NCBI RefSeq assembly: GCF_003013715.1
Contig: NC_072815.1
Location: 372,001-436,000, forward strand
Direction of reading: 5' to 3'
Source: Candidozyma auris
Lineage: Eukaryota; Ascomycota; Pichiomycetes; Serinales; Metschnikowiaceae
Length of the DNA stretch: 64,000 nt
Below the pieces are notes generated by a model, which was given only the letters and a program-made list of their open reading frames with translations, was not told the DNA's origin and searched no databases. The position numbers were made by a program, and so were the translations under genes. Each line of letters starts with the position of its first letter. Within the stretch, counting starts at the first letter, position 1. Positions 8,540 to 17,900 of the stretch are shown in pieces.

Positions 8540-10783
8540 ATGATTCGCAGAGCTCTCCTCACAGCAGTCCCGCTTTTCGCAGCCATACTCTTCCTCTGTT
8601 TCGTGGGCATCTGGTCAGATCGGTACTCGCCCGTGGAATATCATGGAGATGAGAAGATCAAGTTGACTGCGTGTGCGAACTTGCTTACAACTTACTACAG
8701 TAGATGTGGCAACGGCCACGGAGGGCTGTACAGCTGTTACTGCTTTGACCCTGTCAAGCTCTCGAGTTTTTCTGGATGCTTTGAAAGAATGGGCTTAAAT
8801 TCTAAAAAAACCGTCGACATAGTGCACAAAGCATGTAACGACCCAAATTTGTCTGTCAGAGACATTCGTTTGGCCTTGCTGAAATTTCATGAGAACAGCG
8901 TATATGTCAATGTCACTGGCCGTCTTGATGTAGGGCATATGACCCATAAGCAGATGATGCAACACCGTCCAATGGGTGACGAGTCTGTCATTGTCGATTT
9001 TGGACATTACTTCCCTGACTTGTTCCTAAGGATCAACACCGCTCTATATGGAAACAAAGACAAGTCCTTAATGTATGCCATTGGCGGAATTGTGTTCTGG
9101 TTGGGTGTCTGCTTCATTTCAGCAGTTGCCAACTGGACTACGTTTTTCTTTCCCAAGTCAAGAATGCTCTTTGATGGTGTCTACTCGAGAACGTGGAGAA
9201 AGTACGTCACTCTTCCTGCGTTGATGGACAAGAAACGTAACCAGGAACAGAAATTTTACCGTCTTTTTGACGGTCTTGTGCCCACAAGGTTCGAGTCCAT
9301 TTGTGTATTCATATTTTTCGTGTACACGTTGATCACTCAGTCTGTGCATATATATCATGTTAAAGATGATCCCTACTGGAGCAATGCCAGAGCCATCTCT
9401 TATTATGTGGGAGACAGAACCGGAATCCCCAGTCTTGTGTGGACCATCTTGCTCATTATTTTCGGCGGAAGAAGCAATATTTTGCAGTGGTTCACGGGTT
9501 GGAAATTCTCCACCTTTGTGATGTACCATCGTTGGATTGCCAGAATCGTGGTGCTTCTTGCCATTGCTCACTCAATTGCTTACACTTACGAGGAGTTTTT
9601 GAGAGGCACTTATTTGATTGATATCAAAACTGATTTCCTTATCTATGGCTGCTTTGCTACCATAGCTGGGTCATTCATGTGCTTCCAAGGTATATTGTGG
9701 TTAAGGAGAAAGAGCTACGAGATATTTTTGGTGATCCACATCATTTTGGCTGTGTTCTGGATAATGGGCTGCTGGGTGCATGTTATCTGGTTCGGCTACA
9801 CGCATTTCATGATTGCTGCTGCTTGTCTCTGGGTAGCAGACAGGGTCATAAGATTTGTGAGGATGGGGTATTTTGGCTGTCCAAAGGCCACAGTACAATT
9901 GATTGAAGGCGACACACTACGCGTTACTGTTCCCAAGTCACCCACTTTAAAAGTGCAGCCTGGAGGTCACTGCTGGTTATACTTTGGCTATGGCTGGCTT
10001 CTCTGGCAAAATCACCCCTTCTGTTATATTGAGTCGCCAAACAGAGAGTCTATGGTCTTTTTGTGCAAAGTGAAAAAGGGTCTTACCAGAAGAATCTCCA
10101 ATTACCTCATGGCGATGCCTGATAAAACCTGTCAGATGAGAGTTGCCATTGATGGCTGTTACGGGGAGTCTTCTAACGTCTCAAGGCACAGCGATGTCAT
10201 ATATTTGGCTGGTGGGCACGGCTTTCCAGGAATCTACTCTGAAGCCGTACACTCATCAGCGAAGTCGCCAGAGAAGCAGAGAATCAAGCTTCATTGGATC
10301 ATTCGGGACACCACATTCTTGCTGATGGTATGGAAAGAGTTGCTGGCATTGAAGGGAACCAAGATTGAGGTATCAGTTTACGTGACCAAACCAGAGCTCT
10401 GTAACGAAGAAGACCTCTCTTTTCTCTCCACGAACAAGTCTGCTGGCCCTTCAATTTATGAAGACAGGGATGAGGAAAAAGCCGCTATTCTGGCCCACGA
10501 GTCCACTCACTCTGTATCCTCCTCTACTGAGAAAGGCAGTCTTGAAACCATTGATGTCTTAGGCAGAGTCAAGCAGTTCTTTCCTCATATCGCTTTTATC
10601 GAAGGCAGACCCTCCATCGAGGCTCTCATCGAGCAAAGTATCGAGGAGGCCACCCAGAGTTGTGCGTTCGTCACGTGCGGCCACCCGGCCATGGTTGATG
10701 ATGTGAGAGCTGGCGTTGTGCAAAATATTGACCTGACTCCGAAAAGGATTGATTTCTTTGAGCAGCTTCAAGTCTGGACATAG
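8540..10783 (+). CDS. Ferric reductase-like transmembrane flavocytochrome (FRE family)
   Basis: This 747-residue protein resembles yeast FRE metalloreductases, which pass electrons from NADPH through FAD and two haems across the membrane to reduce ferric or cupric ions. I start at the ATG at 8540 because it opens directly into a signal peptide (MIRRALLTAVPLFAAILFLC); an in-frame ATG at 8435 would put 35 extra residues in front. A Cys-containing lumenal domain follows, then several membrane spans. The bis-haem histidines appear as two pairs, in YHRWIARIVVLLAIAHS and in IHIILAVFWIMGCWVHV, each pair about 13 residues apart. The FAD motif reads HPFCYIES where HPFT is usual, and the nucleotide-binding loop reads AGGHGFPG. 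A Cys-Gly near the C-terminus (VTCGHPAM) fits the NADPH site. Metal specificity and location (plasma membrane or vacuole) cannot be decided. Confidence 0.9.
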   Translation: MIRRALLTAVPLFAAILFLCFVGIWSDRYSPVEYHGDEKIKLTACANLLTTYYSRCGNGHGGLYSCYCFDPVKLSSFSGCFERMGLNSKKTVDIVHKACNDPNLSVRDIRLALLKFHENSVYVNVTGRLDVGHMTHKQMMQHRPMGDESVIVDFGHYFPDLFLRINTALYGNKDKSLMYAIGGIVFWLGVCFISAVANWTTFFFPKSRMLFDGVYSRTWRKYVTLPALMDKKRNQEQKFYRLFDGLVPTRFESICVFIFFVYTLITQSVHIYHVKDDPYWSNARAISYYVGDRTGIPSLVWTILLIIFGGRSNILQWFTGWKFSTFVMYHRWIARIVVLLAIAHSIAYTYEEFLRGTYLIDIKTDFLIYGCFATIAGSFMCFQGILWLRRKSYEIFLVIHIILAVFWIMGCWVHVIWFGYTHFMIAAACLWVADRVIRFVRMGYFGCPKATVQLIEGDTLRVTVPKSPTLKVQPGGHCWLYFGYGWLLWQNHPFCYIESPNRESMVFLCKVKKGLTRRISNYLMAMPDKTCQMRVAIDGCYGESSNVSRHSDVIYLAGGHGFPGIYSEAVHSSAKSPEKQRIKLHWIIRDTTFLLMVWKELLALKGTKIEVSVYVTKPELCNEEDLSFLSTNKSAGPSIYEDRDEEKAAILAHESTHSVSSSTEKGSLETIDVLGRVKQFFPHIAFIEGRPSIEALIEQSIEEATQSCAFVTCGHPAMVDDVRAGVVQNIDLTPKRIDFFEQLQVWT

Positions 10784-10815
10784 TGGAGGCTCAAGCAAGC
10801 CCTAGTGTACACTCT

Positions 10816-10825
10816 TTTTGCAACC
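10816..10825 (-). promoter_or_regulatory. Variant GGTTGCAAAA of the recurrent motif
   Basis: Two mismatches from GGCTGCGAAA but with the same flank (AAATGGTTGCAAAA). It sits just after the reductase stop and about 118 bp upstream of the snoRNA candidate. Confidence 0.25.
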
Positions 10826-10942
10826 ATTTCTGTGCGCGTTACCCGGTACATCAGTACAGTACATAGAATTTTTCAACTCTGCGCTCTTCAGTGTTATTTA
10901 ATAGTACTATTGACTACAACTTATAGTTACATTCTTTCAACG

Positions 10943-11032
10943 GTATGTGAATGATGATTACCATTTTACCTTATCTACATTATCTGATGCCCTCGGGCGA
11001 GGAATAAAACAAACAGTCTGACTAACACATAC
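10943..11032 (+). ncRNA. Candidate box C/D snoRNA with a 25S rRNA guide
   Basis: The 90-nt element has all box C/D landmarks. A perfect 7-bp terminal stem is formed by GTATGTG (10943-10949) and CACATAC (11026-11032). Box C is ATGATGA (10951-10957), box D is CTGA (11018-11021), and an internal D'-like CTGA lies at 10984-10987. The 15 nt just before D' (10969-10983, CCTTATCTACATTAT) are the exact complement of ATAATGTAGATAAGG, which I recall as part of the conserved core of yeast 25S rRNA, in the same domain as the known A2256 and A2280 methylations. By the D+5 rule the methylated base would be a U near 25S position 2236. It stands alone between the reductase and MAG1, so it would be an independently transcribed gene. 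The rRNA match is from memory; box C' is unclear. Confidence 0.65.
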
Positions 11033-11474
11033 AAGGCACCCTTAATGATGCTGAGAAGGTTTAACCTGACCCCAGTGCTTCGATTGTAGTATTAACGTTG
11101 ACTTGATGAGGATAAATTTGGAAGCTCGGGGGTTTCCTGAATTCAAATAATTTGGTCTAGTTCGCTGCTTGAAGTCTAATTCCGTCATTAAAGGCTTGAT
11201 AGCTGTTCTCAAGAAATCTTTTGAGTTTTCGGCTTACTTCAATATCTTCCAGAAGACTTTTAATGATGCTTGCTTTCAAACAGACCTATTTCCGTCTTCA
11301 ATTTGTCTCTAAATTTTGTACTTTAGCAAGTCATCTCTATGGTAGTGCATGTAAAACACCGATATCAGTGATCTGACCGAGTTGCTTAAAGGCAAATTAG
11401 CAGTGATCTATCGATTACCTCTCTTGAGATATTTCTACTCGCTTTCTCACTTTGCCACTCCTTCTGTTCTAATC
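11033..11474. other. Intergenic stretch upstream of MAG1
   Basis: No gene seen in 442 bp. A second C/D-like arrangement (TGATGC at about 11047, TGATGAG at about 11105, CTGA at 11137) lacks a terminal stem and was not called. Confidence 0.5.
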
Positions 11475-12449
11475 ATGGTATTGACACGGTCCAAAAACTC
11501 AAGCCTAAACGGCCTGATCGTTCCTTCCCCTACGAAAGTGACCAAGATCAAGAAAGAAACCGTATTGAGGTCACCTTCAAAGAAACCTCCCAAGAAAAAC
11601 ATCGAGGATCTTTTCAAGAATGTTGACGTTCCAAAGGACCTCCTGCTTCCTCAGAGTTTCGTCGATGCCCATACTACAGACTTCATCAAGGGTGTCGAGT
11701 ATGTCGTTTCTAAAGACCCTTCACTATACCCAGTAATCGTTCATTCCCCATTCAAGGTCTTCTCCAAACAAGAGGTTAGCGAGGTCCTGGATACTGAGAG
11801 GCTCCACAAGTATTGGTATGCATTGATTCGGTCAGTCTTGGGACAGCAAATATCAGGATCAGCTGCCAAAGCTATTGAAGAGCGGTTTAACGCTTTGCTT
11901 GGGGACAGTCGCACACCGCAGGCGGTTCTTGCGATGAAGCCAGAGACTTTGCAAGCAGTTGGGCTTCTGGGCCAGAAACTTAAGTACATCATTCACATCA
12001 GTGAGGTGTTCAGCAATCCAGAGTCTAGACTAGCCAACGTACAGTTCTATAGAGACAGTTCGAGCGCTGAGCTCATGGAGGAGCTCGTGAAACTCAAAGG
12101 CATAGGCGAATGGCTGGCCAAAATGTTTGCTCTTTTCACCCTTAAAGAGCTTGACATATTTGCATATGATGATTTAGGAGTGGCTCGAGGGGTGTCAAGG
12201 TATTTGGCCAACCGACCTGAGCTTCTACGAGAGGTCAAAGACGGAGTCCATGCGGTCGAGGTACTCAAAAATGGCCTCAAGAAGAAAGGTAAATTCATGG
12301 CGCCCAGCTCGAAGAGAGACTGGGTCCCGCTTCATGACGAATATGTGAAGTTTCTAGGGCTCATGTTTGCACCATACCAGCTGGTTTTCATGTTTGCAAT
12401 GTGGCGGTTGGCGACTACAAATATTGAGGTGCTAGAGAATAATCGATAG
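11475..12449 (+). CDS. MAG1: DNA-3-methyladenine glycosylase
   Basis: This 324-residue protein is a helix-hairpin-helix GPD glycosylase of the yeast Mag1/AlkA type, which removes alkylated purines to start base excision repair in the nucleus. The HhH is in LVKLKGIGEWLAKMFALF, and the catalytic Asp is in FAYDDLGVARG shortly after. SVLGQQISGSAAKAI upstream is the other typical core motif. The Lys/Pro-rich N-terminus (about 50 residues) looks like a nuclear-targeting tail. The frame reaches back to 11382 only through TTG, so the ATG at 11475 is used. Its last 18 bp overlap the end of the convergent gene on the minus strand. The length is slightly above the yeast family norm (about 300). Confidence 0.93.
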   Translation: MVLTRSKNSSLNGLIVPSPTKVTKIKKETVLRSPSKKPPKKNIEDLFKNVDVPKDLLLPQSFVDAHTTDFIKGVEYVVSKDPSLYPVIVHSPFKVFSKQEVSEVLDTERLHKYWYALIRSVLGQQISGSAAKAIEERFNALLGDSRTPQAVLAMKPETLQAVGLLGQKLKYIIHISEVFSNPESRLANVQFYRDSSSAELMEELVKLKGIGEWLAKMFALFTLKELDIFAYDDLGVARGVSRYLANRPELLREVKDGVHAVEVLKNGLKKKGKFMAPSSKRDWVPLHDEYVKFLGLMFAPYQLVFMFAMWRLATTNIEVLENNR

Positions 12450-13130
12450 AAGAAATAAAAAGCACGTATAAATTGGCATGGTGGTAGTGTGGCCTTCGTT
12501 GGACAGTTCACCACCAACAGATATTCTCTTTGGCGGGCCTTGCTTCTGCTTAATCCGCGTGAGCTCTTTCTCGATGACTTCTTGGCCGTGATCAAGCTCT
12601 GGACGCCGCAAGAATTCAAGCTGGTCTTCTGTGAAACCTTTGTGCTCGATCAAGTACTTGATGAAGCTTTCAATATCCAAATCCTCTGGCGCGGACGACG
12701 ACGACTTCTCTTTCCCCAGCTTTTCAGAGTAATGTTGTTTCAGCAGCTCGACCAAGTGTCTGGTGAATGACAGAAGATCGCCATTGTTGGACAATTTGGA
12801 ACCGTAGTTGGTGATTTTCGTATTTAAGTGCTTCGAGCCCTGCAGCATTGGGGTCAGCACCAACGTGGCCTCAAAAGCGTCAAACGGGACGTCCATTTTG
12901 GCTTTATATTCTAAATACTCGCTTATCCATGGTGTCACGGACACTGCTGTGGCCGACACTGGAGGATCGAGCTCAGCTGGTTCAGTATCCTGTGTTTCCA
13001 GCGAAGGGAGCCGCATAAGAGAGCCATCGGAGAGATCAGCAGAAGGTAGGTTTATTTTCGCTGGTGGGCGTTGTCTGGCCAAGTGGATAGAAGAGGCAAG
13101 GCAGACTACAATGTAATTTACTAAGAGCAT
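12432..13130 (-). CDS. Unrecognised secretory-pathway protein, signal peptide and hydrophobic C-terminus
   Basis: I do not recognise this 232-residue protein. From the ATG at 13128-13130 it opens with a clean signal peptide (MLLVNYIVVCLASSIHLA). The frame continues upstream to 13475, but that extension is low-complexity and would bury the signal peptide, so I reject it. The middle is a polar, probably helical domain with charged Lys/Glu stretches and a Ser run. The C-terminus ends in a short hydrophobic tail (IYTCFLFLLSIIL) after SNEG, which could be a GPI-anchor signal or a second membrane span. The stop overlaps the convergent MAG1 coding end by 18 bp. A cell-surface or ER protein is likely; no function is claimed. 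Confidence 0.75.
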   Translation of the reverse strand: MLLVNYIVVCLASSIHLARQRPPAKINLPSADLSDGSLMRLPSLETQDTEPAELDPPVSATAVSVTPWISEYLEYKAKMDVPFDAFEATLVLTPMLQGSKHLNTKITNYGSKLSNNGDLLSFTRHLVELLKQHYSEKLGKEKSSSSAPEDLDIESFIKYLIEHKGFTEDQLEFLRRPELDHGQEVIEKELTRIKQKQGPPKRISVGGELSNEGHTTTMPIYTCFLFLLSIIL

Positions 13131-13317
13131 GGTAGTAGAAGGTAGGGCACAAAATGGGTGCAGGTTTGTCTCAGAAACTGGTGCGAAAAAGCTTGTCTTA
13201 CAATGTCTCAGAAATGGGTGCAAAGGACCAACCGCAGTGGTCTGGTTTCCCCATGGAGTATTGCCCCACAACGCATAATCTAAAAGGCGAACTGGGGACA
13301 GGAATCCAGAGCTGAAA

Positions 13318-13357
13318 CAAAGCGAGAGAAAGAAAAACAAAGCGAGAGAAAGAAAAA
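13318..13357 (+). repeat. Tandem direct repeat, 2 x 20 bp
   Basis: The unit ACAAAGCGAGAGAAAGAAAA occurs twice head to tail in purine-rich noncoding DNA, probably replication slippage. Confidence 0.85.
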
Positions 13358-13852
13358 AAAGGTCAAAATAAAGAAAAAGGAAAACCGCCAGGGGCACAGA
13401 GGCAGGCGACTTGACGTGGTTGTTTATTTCTGGTCCCCGGCAGATACCAAGCCGCCGAGATTTGGCCGCTGGCATCGCACGAAAAAGGCAGCGGTTCGGC
13501 TGGAAACAAGCAGCGCTGGCGCGAATATAGCACCTCTGGCAGGCGGCGCGTTTCGCTCAGGGCGGAAAGGCTGCGAACTAAAGTAGCAGACAGCCAAAAT
13601 GAGGTGCTAAAATCGTGCGCTCTCTCTCGCTTGGGCCAGGGCTCAAACAAAAAAAAATTAAAAAAAAAAAGGGACAAGGCAAAAGTCAAAGCAATTGTTC
13701 GTGGCCGGCGGCGGCTTGTTTGCTCTGAAGCCTCGTTAGCGCATTCCCAGTCATTTGCAGAAGGTAGAATTCTTGAACTAAGTCGATGAGACCAGCAATG
13801 TTGTTTTGTTTCAGCGACGCACGCAGGCAAATGTTGCCCGGGCAGCGTCGAT

Positions 13853-13862
13853 GGCTGCGAAA
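13853..13862 (+). promoter_or_regulatory. Recurrent motif GGCTGCGAAA
   Basis: Exact copy (context CGATGGCTGCGAAA), about 720 bp downstream of one gene's start and 1.07 kb upstream of the Bni4-like ATG. Confidence 0.5.
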
Positions 13863-14934
13863 AGGTGAGCCCGAGACATCCGCAGCGATCTACAAACCCA
13901 CCGAGATGACTAGATTGTGAGATGTGTTCTGTGAAAAAGGGACTTAACCGAAAGCCAATTGCCATGGGCTTTGCCAAGCAGGCACAGGCTCGTGCTTGGA
14001 ATTCGGTGTCCCGTTTGCTGGTGTCTCGGCGGTGGATGGGTCGGTGCGCTCAGGAGAACCGCCAAGCCGAGCAGCCAGTGCAGGCAGGGTGGTTTGAGAC
14101 CCTAGGCGAAGCAGCAACCAAAGCACTACGGACCCGGGAAGAAGTAAGGAAAACTGACCGATAATGATGATGATGATGGTGAAAAATGAAGTAAAATCAA
14201 TTATAATGAAACACAAAGTACCTTGGACATCACAACAAGTCAATTGCAACCTGTGGGCTCCGCGTTTCATTGGTTTTGTGGGTTTCTCATTTCTCACCTT
14301 TTCTCGCCCGATGTGGATGCATCGGCGGCGGTGGGACAAGCTCCAGGAGACGAAGCAGGCCACCCACGAAACAGATACCAATGTCACCTCAAAGCTTGCT
14401 AGGTTTAGAAGAAAACAAACGAAAGAAAAAAAAGAAAAGAATGTTTCAACCAAACTCAACCTTTAAAACTCTATTCCTCAAACACTCTGCCTCGTGCTTG
14501 TTTATCAACCTTGTTTCTCTGTCTCTGACTTTTCCTTACTTTAGCCTTAGCACCTTTCGCACCTTGGGCCTGCGCTCCCCTGCCCGCCGCCCCACGCTAT
14601 TCTCAGCCTGCCAGATTCCTTCCTTCTTTCCTTTCTCTCTCGCTTTACTTATCCTCCCACCTAGTGTTTTTCCTCAGCAGATCCCTAAACCTACTACTTG
14701 TTCGGAGACCCCTCTGCATCCACTGCCACAAACCTTACCCTGGGCAAACACCACGGATTCCCGCTGTTTTTCGTGCCCCTCCCCTACCTTAATCTTTGCC
14801 TCCTTCCACTCGCTACAATTTCAGGCAGCCTCACCCATCCACACCCACCACACCTCTTCCCCAACTAGCTCCATCGACCGTTATACACTGGACGTGCTAA
14901 ACTCCAAAACTACCTCCTTCCCCTGTCCCATGAT

Positions 14935-17900
14935 ATGCACCGGTCTGGCTCCTTTACTTCCCAGTCTGGCACCCGGGCCTCGCCCCATAATGTGAGACAG
15001 TCCACCACCGACGACTTGCTCAGTGTGGACAACCGCTTGCAGCGGAAAACCAAGACCACAGATCCCCATGCTCCCTTCTGCTTTCCCAACGGCGAGGTGT
15101 TTCGCCCAAGAAATGTTCCCCTGCGGCGCCATCGTCCTCCCAAAATTCCAGTAGACACTCAATCATACCAGGGGCAGCTCCCTCTACCTCATGGTTCACC
15201 CCAAGGGCCCTCCCGTGGACATCCCACGAATAACTATGGCCATCAGACTCCTCACCAAACGGCGTTCGTCCCGGGACTCAGTCCGATTCCTGGTCCTCCT
15301 GGGCCTGCTCCTCGCTCCCAGGTGCCTCGCTCCAGCTCACTAGCATCGAACTCATCGGCAAAGCTGGCCACCTCCACCACCACCGCCACAAACGCTCCGT
15401 ACATGACCAGATCCCACTCGTTCAACAACTTGAAGGCAAGATCCCGCTCCGACTTGGCCCATGTGCTCAGAAATACCCGGGGGGACACCAACATCAACAT
15501 CGCCAACTTCTCGGCACCTCCTTCCGTCAGCCCGTCGCCACAGATCGCTTCCAGACCGCAGTTCACCGTGCTGGGCCCTGCCATGCCCCCACAGAACCGC
15601 TCCTACTCTCTCACAAACAACAAGTACCAGGAGAAGTCCACCAACATCGTCAAGTCAGAACTGTCCTTGTATGCACTTTCCAGTGCCACTCCCACAAGCC
15701 GGTTGAACGTTCTGGATGCCAAGTCTTCAGACTCGAAGAACCTGAGCTTGTCCAGCTACAATTTGAACAGGTCCAGTTCCAACACTCCGCAGACTTCGGT
15801 CACCACGTCGGAAAATCACGAATCGAAACTCGACTCGGAATTGAGCCATGAGTCTCGCGACCTGGAGACGCCTTTTCCAACGTGTCTGTCGTTGGAATCC
15901 ATTAGAGAAGGTGCTGCAAAGGCATCAGACTACATTGCCGACTCGTGCCCCAACCCGCACGGCGAAGTCGCCAAATCCCTACGGAAACTGGACCTTGACT
16001 CTGACCTGGAGCTGGAGAGATCGCCGTCGTCGTCCTCATTCACCAGTGCAGAGTATGGCGACGCTCACGAAGAAGGACTGGAACCCTCTGCCTCAAAAGT
16101 GCACGAGCAGCAGCGTTGGAGTAGTGTGCATGAGGAGACGCATTCAGGTAATGGCTCCTCACCCATGGATTCGCTGGAAAATTCCTCCACTTCTTCTTCA
16201 GAGCACTTTCTGCCCCAGACAACCCCTGATCACCACAACATAGAAATCGACGATACCGCGTCTTCCACTCATTCAGGCGCTAACGACAGAACTGTTTTCA
16301 CCACTCCCACCAACGACAACACAGACACGTCGGCCGCTACTAGCATCTCCAATTCAGAGGAAGAGAAAAACAATTTGAAAGAAATTTTTCTCACTGGGCC
16401 TACTACGGCCATGAAACCGTACAAATCAATGCTACTAGATGAATCAGCTGACGAGAATAATAGTACAGTTGAAGCTCAGGGTGACAATTCGCAAGGCGAA
16501 GCCACTCTGGCCGATTTGAAGCACCAGCCTTCTGTCTCGACGTCTCTACAGGATTCTGCCATCACGCTCTCACAAAACGCCAATACCTCAAGCGAGACTT
16601 TGGCCACGAAACCGCGTCCAAGACCCGTCAACACTGATACAAGCAAGTCTGTGAATTTAGACGAGGAGCTATTTACTCCCTGCAGTGAGTACAGCTTTGC
16701 CGCTGGTGAGGACAAGCTTATCTGCAAACCCAACCTGGAGGATGGTGATGGAAACGGGCCCATTGTAGAGGAGGATCAATCGCCTAAACAAAGAACGTCC
16801 AATATCAAGAGAGAAAAAACTGATGCCAGTATCAGCCATATTCTTGACGCCTATTCGGAAACGCCGGCTCAGGAACCCGAACGCGATGGCGACCCTACCT
16901 CTACCGCGCATGGTTCGCAGCTGCATGAGCCTCAGGAACTGGCTGTTATAGAGTCACCTAAACTGACAGAAGTACTGCCAGGTGTTATAGAAAGTCCGGA
17001 AGCAGGTCAGTCAAGCATTGAAAAGGATAAAGTTGAATCTCTCAAAGAATCGGCGCTCGTACAACTGGCTCCAAATACGGGTGATATTGAGACCGTCAAG
17101 ACCGAATTGGAAAGATTTGAGTCCGCCGAGCCTGAACCCCAACCGGTTGTAAATAAAGAGGAGAAAGCTGAAAAGGACAATGAGCTCACTGGTAAAATAA
17201 TTGAGCAACAAGCTTTGAAGCCGATAGAATTGTCTCTTTCTGACACTTTAGCTGAGAGAGAACAGGAATTTGCCAATGAAGCTGAAGAGGCTTCGGGTAA
17301 AACCACACAAGAAACTACCAAGGAACCATTGCTCCCGTCAGAGCTGGGAAATGAATCCGAATCACCGGCTTGGGAGCAAAGCAATAATGAAATGTCGAAG
17401 AAACCTCCTCCAATGTCATTAAACAGCTCTCCCGTCAAAAATCTCGTTGGAAAAGAGCATGAAAATAATAATGCTTCTCTCATACGCAACAGGCTATCTA
17501 TGCTTAATGTCGTCAACGTTGACTTTGACAAGTCATTGCCTACAACGCCTGATAAGATGAACTTCACTGTGGCAGTTCCCGACACACCCACGTCCAAAAA
17601 GCTGATTCTGCCCGACAGAAAGCAACCTCAATTGCAACGTACCAACAGCATGACTAAGTCATTTTCCATGAACAATTTCAAGAAGGTATTTAGTCGATCC
17701 ACGAAGAACTCTGGCGATTCCAAGAAGGAGGTTTTTGGCAGCATTCTAAGGCTAAAGCCTTCGGGACCCACGAATACTGACGATCGTCAAAATATGTCTA
17801 CATTCACACACTCCAATCTGTCCAGTGCCTCCATCTCAACAAGCTCGTCGAAGAAGAGCAAGCGCAAATTCTTCAAGACCATTAAGATCTTGCCTGGCAG

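Larger units (their letters stand above)
13131..14934. other. Intergenic region between the secretory protein and the Bni4-like gene, 1.8 kb
   Basis: No convincing gene seen; a 204-codon minus frame at 13363-13977 is low-complexity. The interval holds a tandem 20-bp duplication (13318-13357), a near-copy GGCTGCGAAC (13569-13578), an exact motif copy (13853-13862), a short ATG-type microsatellite (14164-14178) and a 450-nt pyrimidine-rich tract (about 14465-14930) that looks like a long leader of the downstream gene. Confidence 0.5.

Noticed and set aside
8575..8584. Coding copy of GGCTGCGAAA in the reductase signal peptide
   Set aside because: Listed for completeness; it encodes signal-peptide residues and may be chance, so it was not annotated as a regulatory site.
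13131..13475. N-terminal extension of the secretory protein to an upstream ATG
   Set aside because: The added 115 residues are low-complexity and would bury a clear signal peptide.
13363..13977. 204-codon minus-strand frame
   Set aside because: Low-complexity, overlaps repeats, no domain.
14164..14178. ATG trinucleotide run as a functional element
   Set aside because: Simple microsatellite in noncoding DNA.
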